Numbered from the stretch's first letter, positions 1-7,327 are shown. The stretch is DNA of 64,000 nt from an uncultured Macellibacteroides sp. (GCF_963667135.1 NZ_OY762974.1:2790001-2854000); one strand, 5' to 3'. Program-made: numbers and translations. The notes: generated by a model not told the origin, from the letters alone.

Positions 1-476
1 AGCGATACGTCGTTAGGTCTTATCTCTAGTGCGCACGCGGCTGAAGCTACTATCCACTTCTTAAAGATATACTGAAGTCTGTTTTGATAGAATTCAGGTT
101 GATCTTTATCTCCAAAATCATGAGCACGAAGATAGGAGCACAGTTTGTCGATGTGAGACGTGCCGGCATATGTTCCAGCTATCCGGTCGAAATACTCGCG
201 GATAGGGTTGAACATCGTAATATGATTAGGCGATGTTATAAGTACTTTTAGAAAGCTTTGAGAAACGGCCACACCTGCTTCTACCATGGCTATGTATATG
301 TCGTTAAACTGTACATCGTAGGTATATTCTTGTTTTAGAGGTTTAATATATCCTTTGTGTGTATCGAATATGTTAACGCGTATCTCAAAGTTTTCTTTAA
401 GGAAGTCTTTTACCAGGGTAACTTTATCTACTTTACCTACGGCAGGGATCTCGGTTGCTTTAAATCTTTTTGCCAT
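1..476 (-). CDS. VapE-like replication/virulence-associated E protein, 3' part outside the window
   Basis: The leftward frame opens with ATG at 474-476 and stays open to the window edge, giving at least 158 residues. The visible part contains a pattern like the start of the virulence-associated E (VapE) family, a P-loop helicase of phages and islands: FNPIREYFD near residue 90, then a helical stretch ending in KKWIVASAACAL. The Walker motifs would lie beyond base 1, so the ATPase assignment is inferred. It overlaps the end of the DnaC-like gene by 17 bases, which suggests translational coupling in one replication operon. A primase-like role is an alternative. Confidence 0.55.
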   Translation of the reverse strand, partial: MAKRFKATEIPAVGKVDKVTLVKDFLKENFEIRVNIFDTHKGYIKPLKQEYTYDVQFNDIYIAMVEAGVAVSQSFLKVLITSPNHITMFNPIREYFDRIAGTYAGTSHIDKLCSYLRAHDFGDKDQPEFYQNRLQYIFKKWIVASAACALEIRPNDVS

Positions 477-1158
477 ATGTTTGTATTTCGTTTTCGGACC
501 GTCTTGATGGTCCTACCAAAACTATAAAATTACACATCTCTTTCATTCGGGAAACGATGAACTCTCCGTATTTAGACTCCAGTTGTTTATAGTTAAAATT
601 GGTTGTTGCGAATGTTCTGGATCCGGAATCATATCTTGCGGCAAACAGGTCTACCATGGGAGTAATCACGTTTCCGAAGTCTTTTATTTCGTCCGATTCG
701 CGGCCAAGGTCGTCAATATAGAGTGGCTGATATCTATTTCGGGTACTTACGCCTTCTTTCTTTATCTGTGCTGACAGGTCTTTTGCATGCACTGTTATGG
801 TGGAGCGTTTACATAAGAGATTATAAGTATTTACGAACGATTCCATAATTACTGATTTCCCGCTTCCAACCGGTCCGCCAATAATAATTCCGGCATTTAC
901 ATTAAGTGAGCATTCTTTGTTTCCAGTGATGTAAAGGAAAAGCTGTTTTAGAATTTCGCGATTACAATCATCGACTACAAATTCCTTATATAATCCTCTT
1001 TTTCTAAGTACTCCAGTTGCATTGCTAACAAAAAGTTTCCAAAAATCTTCCTTAGTTAGATCCGGACACTTATACTCGGCATTTTTATTATGCTTCATTA
1101 AATTTTCGTCTTTCAATTGCAAAAGTGCAAATTCGACCGCGGCTTTTGTTAATCCCAT
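460..1158 (-). CDS. DnaC/IstB-like AAA+ ATPase, probable helicase loader
   Basis: This 232-residue protein carries a Walker A motif (GGPVGSGKS, about residues 94-102) and a Walker B motif (LYIDDLGRES, about 145-155). A Ser-Arg-Met segment in the sensor/arginine-finger region follows (FIVSRMKEM). DnaC-type loaders place the replicative helicase on DNA. IstB of IS21 is related, but no istA lies beside this gene and the context is phage-like replication. It overlaps both neighbours by 10-17 bases, so it sits in a tightly coupled operon. The N-terminal 85 residues probably bind the helicase or initiator; that part is inferred. Confidence 0.75.
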   Translation of the reverse strand: MGLTKAAVEFALLQLKDENLMKHNKNAEYKCPDLTKEDFWKLFVSNATGVLRKRGLYKEFVVDDCNREILKQLFLYITGNKECSLNVNAGIIIGGPVGSGKSVIMESFVNTYNLLCKRSTITVHAKDLSAQIKKEGVSTRNRYQPLYIDDLGRESDEIKDFGNVITPMVDLFAARYDSGSRTFATTNFNYKQLESKYGEFIVSRMKEMCNFIVLVGPSRRSENEIQTYGKKI

Positions 1159-1604
1159 GATGATGTGAATTGAGTTGATGTTTGTTCTTTAGGTTCTTCT
1201 TTCTTTTCTGGACGGGGATAGATTGCCCTGTACATTTTAAAGATAGAATACCTGATGCTTTCTATCGCTTTTATCGGATCGTGACCGGAATCGGTTTGTA
1301 GTTCCTCAAGGGCGATTTGTTCTACATACGGGCTTATCACTATGCCATGTTGTGCCCGTAGATAGTTTTTCCAAAAGTCCCAGGCCTTAGTAAAGTCTTC
1401 GCCGGTGAATTCGGTTTCTACTTTGAGTGGCTTCGGGGTGATATATACGTCCAGCTCATTTAATTGAGACTTGAGCTTATTCCAATTCTGGAGGAACTTG
1501 CTTATCTTATTGACTGATCCTGGCGCCTGTGACGCGATAAAAGATTCAAGTTCTTTGTCAGACTCTTGAATAGTTTCGCACAATTTTTCCCAGTGTTGTT
1601 TCAT
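1149..1604 (-). CDS. Phage-type hypothetical protein, replication operon
   Basis: I do not recognise a named family in this 151-residue protein. It is mostly helical and charged, with a central segment around residues 65-90 (FTKAWDFWKNYLRAQHG). The C-terminus is low in complexity, rich in Pro, Lys and Glu followed by Thr and Ser. Its stop region overlaps the start of the DnaC-like gene by 10 bases. Position directly upstream of a helicase loader suggests a helicase-loader partner or origin-binding protein, but nothing in the sequence proves this. Confidence 0.6.
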   Translation of the reverse strand: MKQHWEKLCETIQESDKELESFIASQAPGSVNKISKFLQNWNKLKSQLNELDVYITPKPLKVETEFTGEDFTKAWDFWKNYLRAQHGIVISPYVEQIALEELQTDSGHDPIKAIESIRYSIFKMYRAIYPRPEKKEEPKEQTSTQFTSSWD

Positions 1605-1606
1605 CG

Positions 1607-1843
1607 TTATTTGTATTTCTCAAGCTCTTTTCGATTGATAAAGAAAGCAACACAAATATTGTCGTTAGGCAATCCTAAAGCTTGCAATGATGCGTCTTTA
1701 GCTGTTTCTTTATCTGTCCTAAACATTACACCACAAACTTGATCTAGCGTGTGCGTCTCTGTTACGGTTGCAGACATCTGAAGCTTTTTGTTATCGTCTG
1801 CCGCCATTCGAGCAATAGCATTTAAAATGTTATTCTTTTCCAT
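1607..1843 (-). CDS. Small hypothetical protein of the phage early operon
   Basis: A 78-residue acidic protein without recognised motifs, beginning MEKNNILNAIARM. It lies 2 bases from the next gene in the operon, so it is very likely translated. Two cysteines (VCGVMF and NICVAF) do not form a metal-binding pair. No function can be assigned. Confidence 0.5.
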   Translation of the reverse strand: MEKNNILNAIARMAADDNKKLQMSATVTETHTLDQVCGVMFRTDKETAKDASLQALGLPNDNICVAFFINRKELEKYK

Positions 1844-1855
1844 AATTTTTTAATG

Positions 1856-2299
1856 TTATTCTATTTCAAGGATTTCATCAATGGACTGCTGTGCCCACTC
1901 CAAGTGTTGTTGGGCCTCTTCTGGTGATTTAAACAGGGATATATCTTCATCAAAATATGGCTCATACCTTGCCTTTAGCAGAAGGCTTTCATAAAACATA
2001 TTAATAAAAATTGTAATCAATTCAGCCATGGAACTAGACTTACCCATTGAAATGCCATGCAACCCATCACCCATATCCACAAAGTCGTTATGAAAACTCT
2101 GCATTCCAGCTCCTATTGGATATTCTATTTCAATTATAAATATTCGTCGAAAGTGGATTTCAAATGATATATTGTGAGATCCAGCTTCATACTCTTTTAT
2201 GTGAAAACAAAATATCCAAAACAGCAGGGAAAGTTCTTCTTTCGTCAACTCATTAGGCTTCTTCATTAACAGCGCCTTTACTTCGTCTTTACTTTTCAT
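1856..2299 (-). CDS. Hypothetical phage protein
   Basis: A 147-residue protein of unknown family. It begins with a basic, helical segment (MKSKDEVKALLMKKP), followed by alternating strands and an acidic helical C-terminus (EWAQQSIDEILEIE). No catalytic motif or membrane segment is visible. It lies 12 bases from the previous gene of the operon and 40 bases from the methyltransferase gene. It is probably an accessory early protein. Confidence 0.5.
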   Translation of the reverse strand: MKSKDEVKALLMKKPNELTKEELSLLFWIFCFHIKEYEAGSHNISFEIHFRRIFIIEIEYPIGAGMQSFHNDFVDMGDGLHGISMGKSSSMAELITIFINMFYESLLLKARYEPYFDEDISLFKSPEEAQQHLEWAQQSIDEILEIE

Positions 2300-2339
2300 T
2301 ATTATATATTTAAAATGTTATTAATTGGTCTGATTTGAA

Positions 2340-3026
2340 CTAAATATCTCTAATTGTCGGGTACGATCCAGTTGATCTAAAATCTGTAAAACTAATATCG
2401 CTGATTTCGTTTTCAGCTTTTATATAAGCCGTCCACTGTTCTGCCATCGCCTTAGCCATTCCAGGAAAAAATCTACTTCTTTCATGTCCATGCCCTTTTC
2501 CAAGCTTCCCAAAAACAGAGTATTTTGATTTACCAGATTTGTTTTTCTTAGAATTGTATTCTATATATTCAGGCTCAACGTATGTAGACTGATCCCATGT
2601 AAGTAATGGAAGATTTTTTATCCACAGACATGTACTTTTTGGAATGTTGTCACCCCAATAATAGGGCTGAACAATTTGCTCAGGTTTACGTATATATGAT
2701 GATATAACGCCTATTGGGTTTTCAATCGCAATATGTTTAATATTGACATTCATTAGATTGTACACAAATTTTAAAGCCTCTAATCTCTTTTCCCACCTTT
2801 CAACGTTTCCGGGAATGTGCCTATTCCCAGCAACGGTTAAATACGTACAGGGGGGGTGAGCGATCATCAAATCAAAACCATTCCCAATTATATCAAATAC
2901 GTCCCCCATATAATGCTTTCCTGGCTTCTCTGCTGGGAGTAAATCACAGCTTGTCACATCCCATCCTAAAAATTCAAATTGTTCTGAAACAATTCTGCTA
3001 TATTCACACGCAATCAATGCTCTCAT
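2340..3026 (-). CDS. Phage DNA cytosine methyltransferase-like protein
   Basis: This 228-residue protein opens with a short Rossmann segment (MRALIACEYSRIVSEQF) and has the HPPCTYLT motif at about residues 57-64. That matches motif IV (PPC) of cytosine-5 methyltransferases. IENPIG at about 100 corresponds to motif VI (ENV/ENP). It lacks the long target-recognition domain and C-terminal motifs of cellular enzymes, as many phage versions do. It may modify phage DNA against restriction or modify a free nucleotide. The neighbours are phage early genes. Family membership rests on the two motifs and is fairly secure; the substrate is unknown. Confidence 0.7.
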   Translation of the reverse strand: MRALIACEYSRIVSEQFEFLGWDVTSCDLLPAEKPGKHYMGDVFDIIGNGFDLMIAHPPCTYLTVAGNRHIPGNVERWEKRLEALKFVYNLMNVNIKHIAIENPIGVISSYIRKPEQIVQPYYWGDNIPKSTCLWIKNLPLLTWDQSTYVEPEYIEYNSKKNKSGKSKYSVFGKLGKGHGHERSRFFPGMAKAMAEQWTAYIKAENEISDISFTDFRSTGSYPTIRDI

Positions 3027-3040
3027 AAGTTCAACTCTGT

Positions 3041-3331
3041 TTATTTATGAATCACTCTAATCACATTGCGCCCTGATTCTATCCAGGCTTTATTATCTAT
3101 GTTTATAATACTTTTACCGTCCAATTCCTCAAGCCTAGAAATGGCCTGCTTTAGTGATTCAAGTATTTGAGGAGCTGAAGCCGCTAATTCGGCATTTGCT
3201 TTTGCCTGTTCATATCCAAAATTATCAGAATCAAAAAGGTTATGATCTTCGTATGTTTCGCCGTCTTGAACTAGAAATATTCCGGCATACTCTATAGGAT
3301 GCCACTGGCCAGATGTGTGTTTTCTTATCAT
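3041..3331 (-). CDS. Small phage protein of unknown function
   Basis: A 96-residue protein with a central segment (AKANAELAASAPQILESLKQA) typical of short phage proteins that carry an 'AN A xLIAAAPELLEAL' helix. The family has no proven function that I know. It starts 14 bases upstream of the methyltransferase gene and lies 4 bases after the DUF4406 gene. It belongs to the same leftward early operon. Confidence 0.55.
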   Translation of the reverse strand: MIRKHTSGQWHPIEYAGIFLVQDGETYEDHNLFDSDNFGYEQAKANAELAASAPQILESLKQAISRLEELDGKSIINIDNKAWIESGRNVIRVIHK

Positions 3332-3335
3332 TGTT

Positions 3336-3644
3336 TTACAAGCTTTCTTGATTAGTCAAAAACAATCGATCCATTTTCTTTTCGTTAGCAATAAATGCTT
3401 CAATACGTGCGCCGGGAGAAGTATTCCAATCGGGGAGGAGTAGGATGGCCGAACAGGTTAACAGCATCTCTATGTCCTTTACCATGTGATCATCCCAGTT
3501 AGCAGTATTGGGAAGACCATTTTTTAAGGGATTGATAGGAAATAGACCTAAATCCTTTAATGATTTTTCTGCTTCTTCAAATTTTGATTGCACTTCAGCC
3601 CTATCATTTCCAGTAGTATTACCACTTATATAGACTCTTTTCAT
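3336..3644 (-). CDS. DUF4406 domain protein
   Basis: The 102-residue sequence matches the DUF4406 pattern: an opening strand VYISGN, a helix with FEEAEKSLKDLG, then FPINPL, the WDDHMVKDIEMLLTCSAILLLPDW core, and GARIEAFIA. The fold resembles nucleoside 2-deoxyribosyltransferases and TIR-like Rossmann proteins, with a possible nucleotide substrate. DUF4406 genes are common in phage early regions. Catalysis is not proven; the Glu in ARIEA would be the equivalent of the catalytic residue in the related transferases. Confidence 0.75.
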   Translation of the reverse strand: MKRVYISGNTTGNDRAEVQSKFEEAEKSLKDLGLFPINPLKNGLPNTANWDDHMVKDIEMLLTCSAILLLPDWNTSPGARIEAFIANEKKMDRLFLTNQESL

Positions 3645-3647
3645 GAT

Positions 3648-3881
3648 TTAATTATTTAAGAGTTCTTCGTACTTTTTTGATACCAGATCAGTAAATGAAT
3701 CTATGTTTGATCCTTTCTTAAGTTGCACGAATACACATCCGGGGCGGCTACTTAGTACAATGCATTCTGTCATTTTTTCTACAGCGTCGGACAAACGAGC
3801 TGACTGGGCTGATGTAAAACCTGTTGTTAGGATTTTAACGGTTCCATTTCCCATTTTGAATTCAAGATTTTTTTTAAGCAT
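3648..3881 (-). CDS. Small hypothetical phage protein
   Basis: A 77-residue protein with alternating strand and helix segments (VKILTTGF, AVEKMTECIVL, CVFVQLKKG) and no recognised family. It lies 3 bases upstream of the DUF4406 gene and about 30 bases downstream of the HTH gene. It belongs to the same operon; its role is unknown. Confidence 0.45.
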   Translation of the reverse strand: MLKKNLEFKMGNGTVKILTTGFTSAQSARLSDAVEKMTECIVLSSRPGCVFVQLKKGSNIDSFTDLVSKKYEELLNN

Positions 3882-3910
3882 GGTGTCTTCTATTTTAATC
3901 GTTTACTTGT

Positions 3911-4156
3911 TTATTTATTTAATAAAAACCGGTCTAGTTCTGAGATCTCAATATGACCGGAAGATGTTGTTTTAATTGTTCCTTCTTCCACCAATTTTTT
4001 TACTTTGCCGTGAGAAAGGTGTAATCTTTTTGCAACCTGGTTGATTGAAAGTAATTGCACCTCTTTAGGTCTACTTTTTTCGAAACTAGTTGCTACGGCT
4101 TTGTTAATTAGCCGCTCAATAGTATCGGTGTCTGTTACAATAATTGTGTTACTCAT
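3911..4156 (-). CDS. Small HTH DNA-binding protein, excisionase/MerR-like
   Basis: An 81-residue protein. Residues 33-80 form a MerR/excisionase-type winged helix with the pattern LSINQVAKRLHLSHGKVKKLVEEG, ending ISELDRFLL. This is the helix-turn-helix 17 type found in phage excisionases and small activators. Its ATG overlaps the stop of the upstream LuxR-type gene by 8 bases, so the two are translationally coupled. It could control excision or early transcription. No integrase gene lies nearby in the window. Confidence 0.65.
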   Translation of the reverse strand: MSNTIIVTDTDTIERLINKAVATSFEKSRPKEVQLLSINQVAKRLHLSHGKVKKLVEEGTIKTTSSGHIEISELDRFLLNK

Positions 4157-4520
4157 CGCTTTCTGGATTATCTGTTACATATTCGTATCTTCTTCCGGAA
4201 CGAACAGTTCTTGCACGGCGCGCCTGGAAGCTATCTCCATAATAAATTTGGATTGTGAGAATTATAAACAAGAGTAATACGCTTGTACCTCTTTTGATTG
4301 CAATCACTGCGTAGGGGATTGCAAATCTTCGGCAGAAGTAAAAGACCGTAAGCTCGCGATCGTTGTTTACAGAGATTCTTTGCTTGATGGCCTGAACATG
4401 ATTGTCTATTGTTTTGACAGAGATATGCAGTATTTCTGCTGCTTCTTTTTGCTGACATCCAGTTGCAATAAGTTCGAGCACTTGATCTTGCCTTTTAGTC
4501 AGCCTTGCTTCTAAGTTCAT
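4149..4520 (-). CDS. LuxR-type HTH protein with a C-terminal membrane segment
   Basis: Residues 5-55 of this 123-residue protein form a GerE/LuxR helix-turn-helix (LTKRQDQVLELIATG, QQKEAAEILHISVKTIDNHV). No receiver or ligand-binding domain precedes it. Residues about 80-95 (SVLLLFIILTIQIYYG) look like one transmembrane helix, followed by a basic stretch (FQARRARTVRSGRRY). A membrane-tethered DNA-binding protein is therefore possible. It sits in the phage early operon, overlapping its neighbours on both sides. Confidence 0.6.
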   Translation of the reverse strand: MNLEARLTKRQDQVLELIATGCQQKEAAEILHISVKTIDNHVQAIKQRISVNNDRELTVFYFCRRFAIPYAVIAIKRGTSVLLLFIILTIQIYYGDSFQARRARTVRSGRRYEYVTDNPESDE

Positions 4521-4776
4521 CTGCCGATTTTTTTGATTCGGTTACTTCCCATGGATTTTTAATTTGGTATTTTTTAAATACCTTTTCAACAGATTCTATT
4601 ATACTTATACGCGGGTCACCAAAACCTTGATTTAGTTTGTTGGAAAAAGCGAACTTGCTTTTTATTCCGAGAGCTTTGCATAAATCCTTTTTTACTTTTG
4701 GGATGTCGCCCATAGGGATTCGTTTGTAAGCACTTTTAAAAGAATAGTGCTTTTTCCCTATTTCCTGTGTTGTCAT
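4495..4776 (-). CDS. First gene of the leftward phage operon, unknown function
   Basis: I place the start at the ATG of 4774-4776 (MTTQEIGKKHY), giving 93 residues. A longer frame reaches 4869, but it would begin upstream of the TAnnTTTG promoter element at 4817-4824 and is unlikely. The protein is basic, with segments KKDLCKALGIKSKFAFSNK and PRISIIESVEKVFKKYQI that could form a small helical DNA-binding domain. As the first gene next to a divergent repressor it holds the position of a Cro- or CII-like regulator, which is inference from position only. Confidence 0.55.
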   Translation of the reverse strand: MTTQEIGKKHYSFKSAYKRIPMGDIPKVKKDLCKALGIKSKFAFSNKLNQGFGDPRISIIESVEKVFKKYQIKNPWEVTESKKSADELRSKAD

Positions 4777-4816
4777 TTTTTTATAACTTTGTTGTGAATA
4801 ATTTATAACATGGTTG

Positions 4817-4824
4817 CAAATATA
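4817..4824 (-). promoter_or_regulatory. -7 element of the leftward phage promoter
   Basis: Read leftward the bases are TATATTTG, a perfect match to the Bacteroidetes -7 consensus TAnnTTTG. A TTGC at 4844-4847 lies close to the expected -33 position. Transcription would start near 4812, about 35 bases before the chosen ATG at 4776. Confidence 0.55.
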
Positions 4825-4847
4825 AAGCAATCTATTTAAAAAGCAAT
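4824..4847. promoter_or_regulatory. Candidate repressor operator: two direct AAAGCAAT repeats
   Basis: AAAGCAAT occurs at 4824-4831 and again at 4840-4847, 16 bases apart. The two copies cover the -33 and border the -7 region of the leftward promoter, just upstream of the XRE repressor gene. This is where a lysogenic repressor would bind; the binding itself is inferred. Confidence 0.35.
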
Positions 4848-4891
4848 AGATATCTTTATTTATTTTCATAAATAATTAAACTGATCGCTTT

Positions 4892-5329
4892 ATGAGCAGA
4901 AATCAACGATTTTCAAAAGTGTTGTCTGATAAAAATATTAGTCAGACGGAATATGCAAGGCGAATAGGAGTGTCATCTGCCGCGGTAAACGCATGGTGTA
5001 ATAAAGGAGGCTTGGGAATTGACCCAATAGAACGACTGCTTGTAGAATTCCCTGATGTTGATGCTCGTTGGTTAATTACAGGAGAATGTGTTAAAAGTGA
5101 TAAGTTGGATATTGTAAGTGATCGCTTTTGTGATAATGAAGGTAGTTATTCTCCTTTATATAAATATTTAAGAGATGATATTAAGCATTTAAATGATGAA
5201 GTAAGAAAATTAATGTCTGAGAATGGAGGATTAAGAAAAGATATTGAGTATTTAAAAGATGATATAAAGAATTTAAATGATGAGAAAGAAAAACTAATGA
5301 TTGAAAATCAAGAATTGAGAAAAGATTGA
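4892..5329 (+). CDS. CI-like XRE repressor with a coiled-coil tail
   Basis: Residues 1-65 of this 145-residue protein are an XRE helix-turn-helix of the phage CI/Bet type (FSKVLSDKNISQTEYARRIGVSS, AAVNAWCNKG) ending in the typical DARWLITGE. The C-terminal half lacks the usual S24 peptidase domain. Instead it has two imperfect copies of an approximately 28-residue coiled-coil repeat (YLRDDIKHLNDEVRKLM and YLKDDIKNLNDEKEKLM). Many Bacteroidetes phage repressors have this short coiled-coil form. It is divergent from the leftward early operon, the layout of a lysogeny switch. Confidence 0.8.
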   Translation: MSRNQRFSKVLSDKNISQTEYARRIGVSSAAVNAWCNKGGLGIDPIERLLVEFPDVDARWLITGECVKSDKLDIVSDRFCDNEGSYSPLYKYLRDDIKHLNDEVRKLMSENGGLRKDIEYLKDDIKNLNDEKEKLMIENQELRKD

Positions 5330-5472
5330 TGATTTTCTTAATAAATAGATTTTGAGTAAATCTAAATTACAAATGTTTTACTATTGATAATGAGATTAAG
5401 TAGGTAAATTGCTGTAATAGAGTGGAATATTATCTGTCCAAAATTGTCCTAGTAGAACAACTAATTAGGTAA

Positions 5473-5508
5473 AAGGTTTGGAAAGTAATTTTCCAAACCT
5501 TTTTTTTG
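5473..5508 (+). terminator. Rho-independent terminator after the repressor gene
   Basis: A 12-bp perfect stem (AAGGTTTGGAAA with TTTCCAAACCTT) and a 5-base loop are followed by a run of T to 5508. It would stop rightward transcripts from the repressor gene just before the insertion sequence. Confidence 0.85.
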
Positions 5509-5523
5509 TCTTTAAATAGGGAT

Positions 5524-5529
5524 ATTTTA
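5524..5529. repeat. Target-site duplication, left copy (ATTTTA)
   Basis: ATTTTA borders the left inverted repeat of the insertion sequence and is repeated exactly at 6983-6988 beside the right inverted repeat. Confidence 0.85.
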
Positions 5530-5552
5530 AGGATCATGAACAAATTCTGGGT

Positions 5553-6548
5553 CTAAGCATAAATTTTGCATAATCTGTAGAGAAAAAATTTAATGTCTGT
5601 TACCCCTCTAAACTGTCTTCTGAACTCTTTTATCTTTGCATTAAACGATTCAGCAGCTGCGTTTGTGCTTCTGCTGTTAAAGTAGTTTATAATGGTATTG
5701 TGATGTGTTTCAAAAGTTTTTCTAACTGTAGAGAATGCATTAAATCCCGCTTCTTCTACCTGGTTGAACCATTGAGCCAGTTTTGCTCTGGCCACATCAG
5801 GCGATATTTGACGGTTATAGATTTTGTAAAGACTATAAGATAGCTCGTAGCCTTTTTTAATATCAGGATAAAGTTCAAATAATATATGTGCTCTATGCCA
5901 TTGCGAAAGGGTCCATTTTTCTTCTGGTTTAAATAGCAGATACCGACTTCTGGCCAGCAACTGTTTTCGGGTATCTCCATTTGCTAATACCTCTGGTTGA
6001 TATTCAATACCCTTTTCTTTGGCTTTTTTGTAAGCTGTATTTTCCGCGTCCAGAGTTTCCCACCGATGCTTAATCCGGATGTCCTGTACGGCTTCATAAG
6101 CCAGCTTCTGTACATGAAAACGGTCCGTTACCCGTTTAGCCCGGGGAAAGCAACTTTTGACAATCAGGTTCATATTGGCAGCCATATCCAGTGTGACTTC
6201 ACGGACTATTTTGCGTTGTTGTTCTGAATAATGCTTAAGTATAAGTCTTATGATCTCATTGGATTCGGTTCCTTCAAATATACCAACAATAGAACCTTTC
6301 TGGCCTTTTCTGGCTTTATTGGTGATGATGGTATAAAGCTCACCGTTCGAGAGGGATGTTTCATCAATGGTCAGGTAAGGTCCTAGATTTTTGGGGTAAA
6401 CGATGTATTTTTCCGCATGTGGACCTTGTCTCCAATGGCGAAAATCACTTAGCTTTTCTTTATATTGTCGCTGAAAGTTACGCCCGTTAACTCCCAGATA
6501 GATTTCAATGCTTTGACAACTGATTGCGTTAGTATCGACTAATTTCTT
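5553..6548 (-). CDS. ISAon1-type transposase, catalytic part (second reading frame)
   Basis: The frame is open from 6548 to the TAG at 5553-5555, about 331 codons. The first internal ATG is only at 6185, but the sequence upstream of it is clearly part of the protein: DTNAISCQSIEIYLGVNG, then YLTIDETSLSNGELY with the first catalytic Asp, then REVTLDMAANM with the second Asp. AAAESFNAKIKEF near the C-terminus carries the catalytic Glu. There is no good start codon, so it is probably made by frameshifting from the upstream frame. The stop codon lies inside the left inverted repeat. Confidence 0.85.
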   Translation of the reverse strand, partial: KKLVDTNAISCQSIEIYLGVNGRNFQRQYKEKLSDFRHWRQGPHAEKYIVYPKNLGPYLTIDETSLSNGELYTIITNKARKGQKGSIVGIFEGTESNEIIRLILKHYSEQQRKIVREVTLDMAANMNLIVKSCFPRAKRVTDRFHVQKLAYEAVQDIRIKHRWETLDAENTAYKKAKEKGIEYQPEVLANGDTRKQLLARSRYLLFKPEEKWTLSQWHRAHILFELYPDIKKGYELSYSLYKIYNRQISPDVARAKLAQWFNQVEEAGFNAFSTVRKTFETHHNTIINYFNSRSTNAAAESFNAKIKEFRRQFRGVTDIKFFLYRLCKIYA

Positions 6549-6915
6549 TTAAAAAAGAAGCATACTCTGCGCTCATGCGAGTACCCTGTGCAACTACATT
6601 CCAATCCCTGCTTATCTTTTTAACTTCGCCTTCTATTTCAACATCCCATCGCCGTCTTTTCACACTTAAAGTAACCAACATATTCCGTATAGGATAATCA
6701 TTTATCAGACGTGGATCCATAAAACCACTTGCCTTGAATTTATAATTTTTGTATTCCTTCGGAATTTGGTTTTTCTCTTCCAGATAAATGGTCAGTGTTT
6801 TGTCATAAACATACTTTCCACTATTCCCTTTATCAAAGCCTACTATGTCAAAATATTCAAGTATTCCTTCTGGTAATATTAACTCTAATAATGATTGGTT
6901 GATATCCTTGTCCAT
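6529..6915 (-). CDS. ISAon1-type transposase, N-terminal region (first reading frame)
   Basis: The 128-residue product matches the 'ISAon1 family transposase N-terminal region' pattern, beginning MDKDINQSLLELILPEGIL and ending with a DNA-binding-like segment. It overlaps the second frame by about 20 bases (6529-6548). The second frame lies in the +1 register relative to this one, and a TAA just before base 6548 limits where a shift could happen. A full transposase therefore requires a +1 shift within the last codons (AAA GAA ATT AGT CGA TAC TAA), or re-initiation. Confidence 0.8.
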   Translation of the reverse strand: MDKDINQSLLELILPEGILEYFDIVGFDKGNSGKYVYDKTLTIYLEEKNQIPKEYKNYKFKASGFMDPRLINDYPIRNMLVTLSVKRRRWDVEIEGEVKKISRDWNVVAQGTRMSAEYASFLKEISRY

Positions 6916-6982
6916 GCGATCGTATTTATGAAGACAAAGATATACCTTTTTAATTTTTGACCCAACTTTTGTCGTTGATCCT

Positions 6983-6988
6983 ATTTTA
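6983..6988. repeat. Target-site duplication, right copy (ATTTTA)
   Basis: This second copy of ATTTTA contains the stop codon (TAA on the minus strand, 6986-6988) of the small secreted-protein gene next to the element. Confidence 0.85.
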
Positions 6989-7327
6989 ATCCTCTTTTTC
7001 CTTAGTCAACGTTTCTGTTGTTTTTTTTGTCATGACATAGTGTTCAAGCTTTAGTTCTTGGTTATAATACACCGCTGATATTTCCCACCCGTTTTTCTAA
7101 ATTTTATTTATATATTCCATTGTCGATTTTACTTCATACGGGTTTCCATTCTCATTCTTAATTTGGGTTGGGCCCTCCCCCCAGTCTGCCCATACTATTA
7201 ATTTAGTTGTGAACAATTTCGGTTCTGACCAAATTGTGCAATTGTTTACATGGCTAAATTGTTTGTCTTGGGCATACAAAGCTATATTTGCTACGATCAA
7301 TATAAATACAAATAGAATCTTTTTCAT
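6986..7327 (-). pseudogene. Small secreted-protein gene interrupted by an in-frame TAG
   Basis: The gene begins at 7327 with a signal peptide (MKKILFVFILIVANIALYAQ) and reads 76 codons to TAG at 7097-7099. The same frame continues without break for another 36 codons (KNGWEISAVYYNQELKLEH and on) to TAA at 6986-6988. The downstream part has normal amino-acid composition, so one 113-residue ancestral protein is likely. The final TAA lies in the target duplication of the insertion sequence, so the element landed on the stop codon without removing coding bases. I do not recognise the family. A 76-residue truncated product may still be made. Confidence 0.65.

Larger units (their letters stand above)
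5530..6982 (-). mobile_element. ISAon1-type insertion sequence with target duplication
   Basis: The element is 1453 bp long. Its ends are imperfect 24-bp inverted repeats, 5530-5553 and 6959-6982, which share AGGATCA at the tips and GGGTC at the inner side (about 18 of 24 identical). ATTTTA stands directly outside both ends (5524-5529 and 6983-6988), a perfect 6-bp target duplication. Two overlapping leftward reading frames encode the transposase. The intact ends and duplication indicate a fairly recent insertion. Confidence 0.9.

Noticed and set aside
460-1158. IstB of an IS21 element
   Set aside because: There is no istA beside it and all neighbours are phage early genes; a DnaC-like loader fits better.
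2340-3026. Partner methyltransferase of the island's defence system
   Set aside because: It lies 45 kb away in a phage early operon and lacks a target-recognition domain; it belongs to the prophage.
4777-4869. Longer start for the first leftward phage gene
   Set aside because: The extension would begin upstream of the -7 promoter element at 4817-4824 and encodes an unlikely hydrophobic leader.
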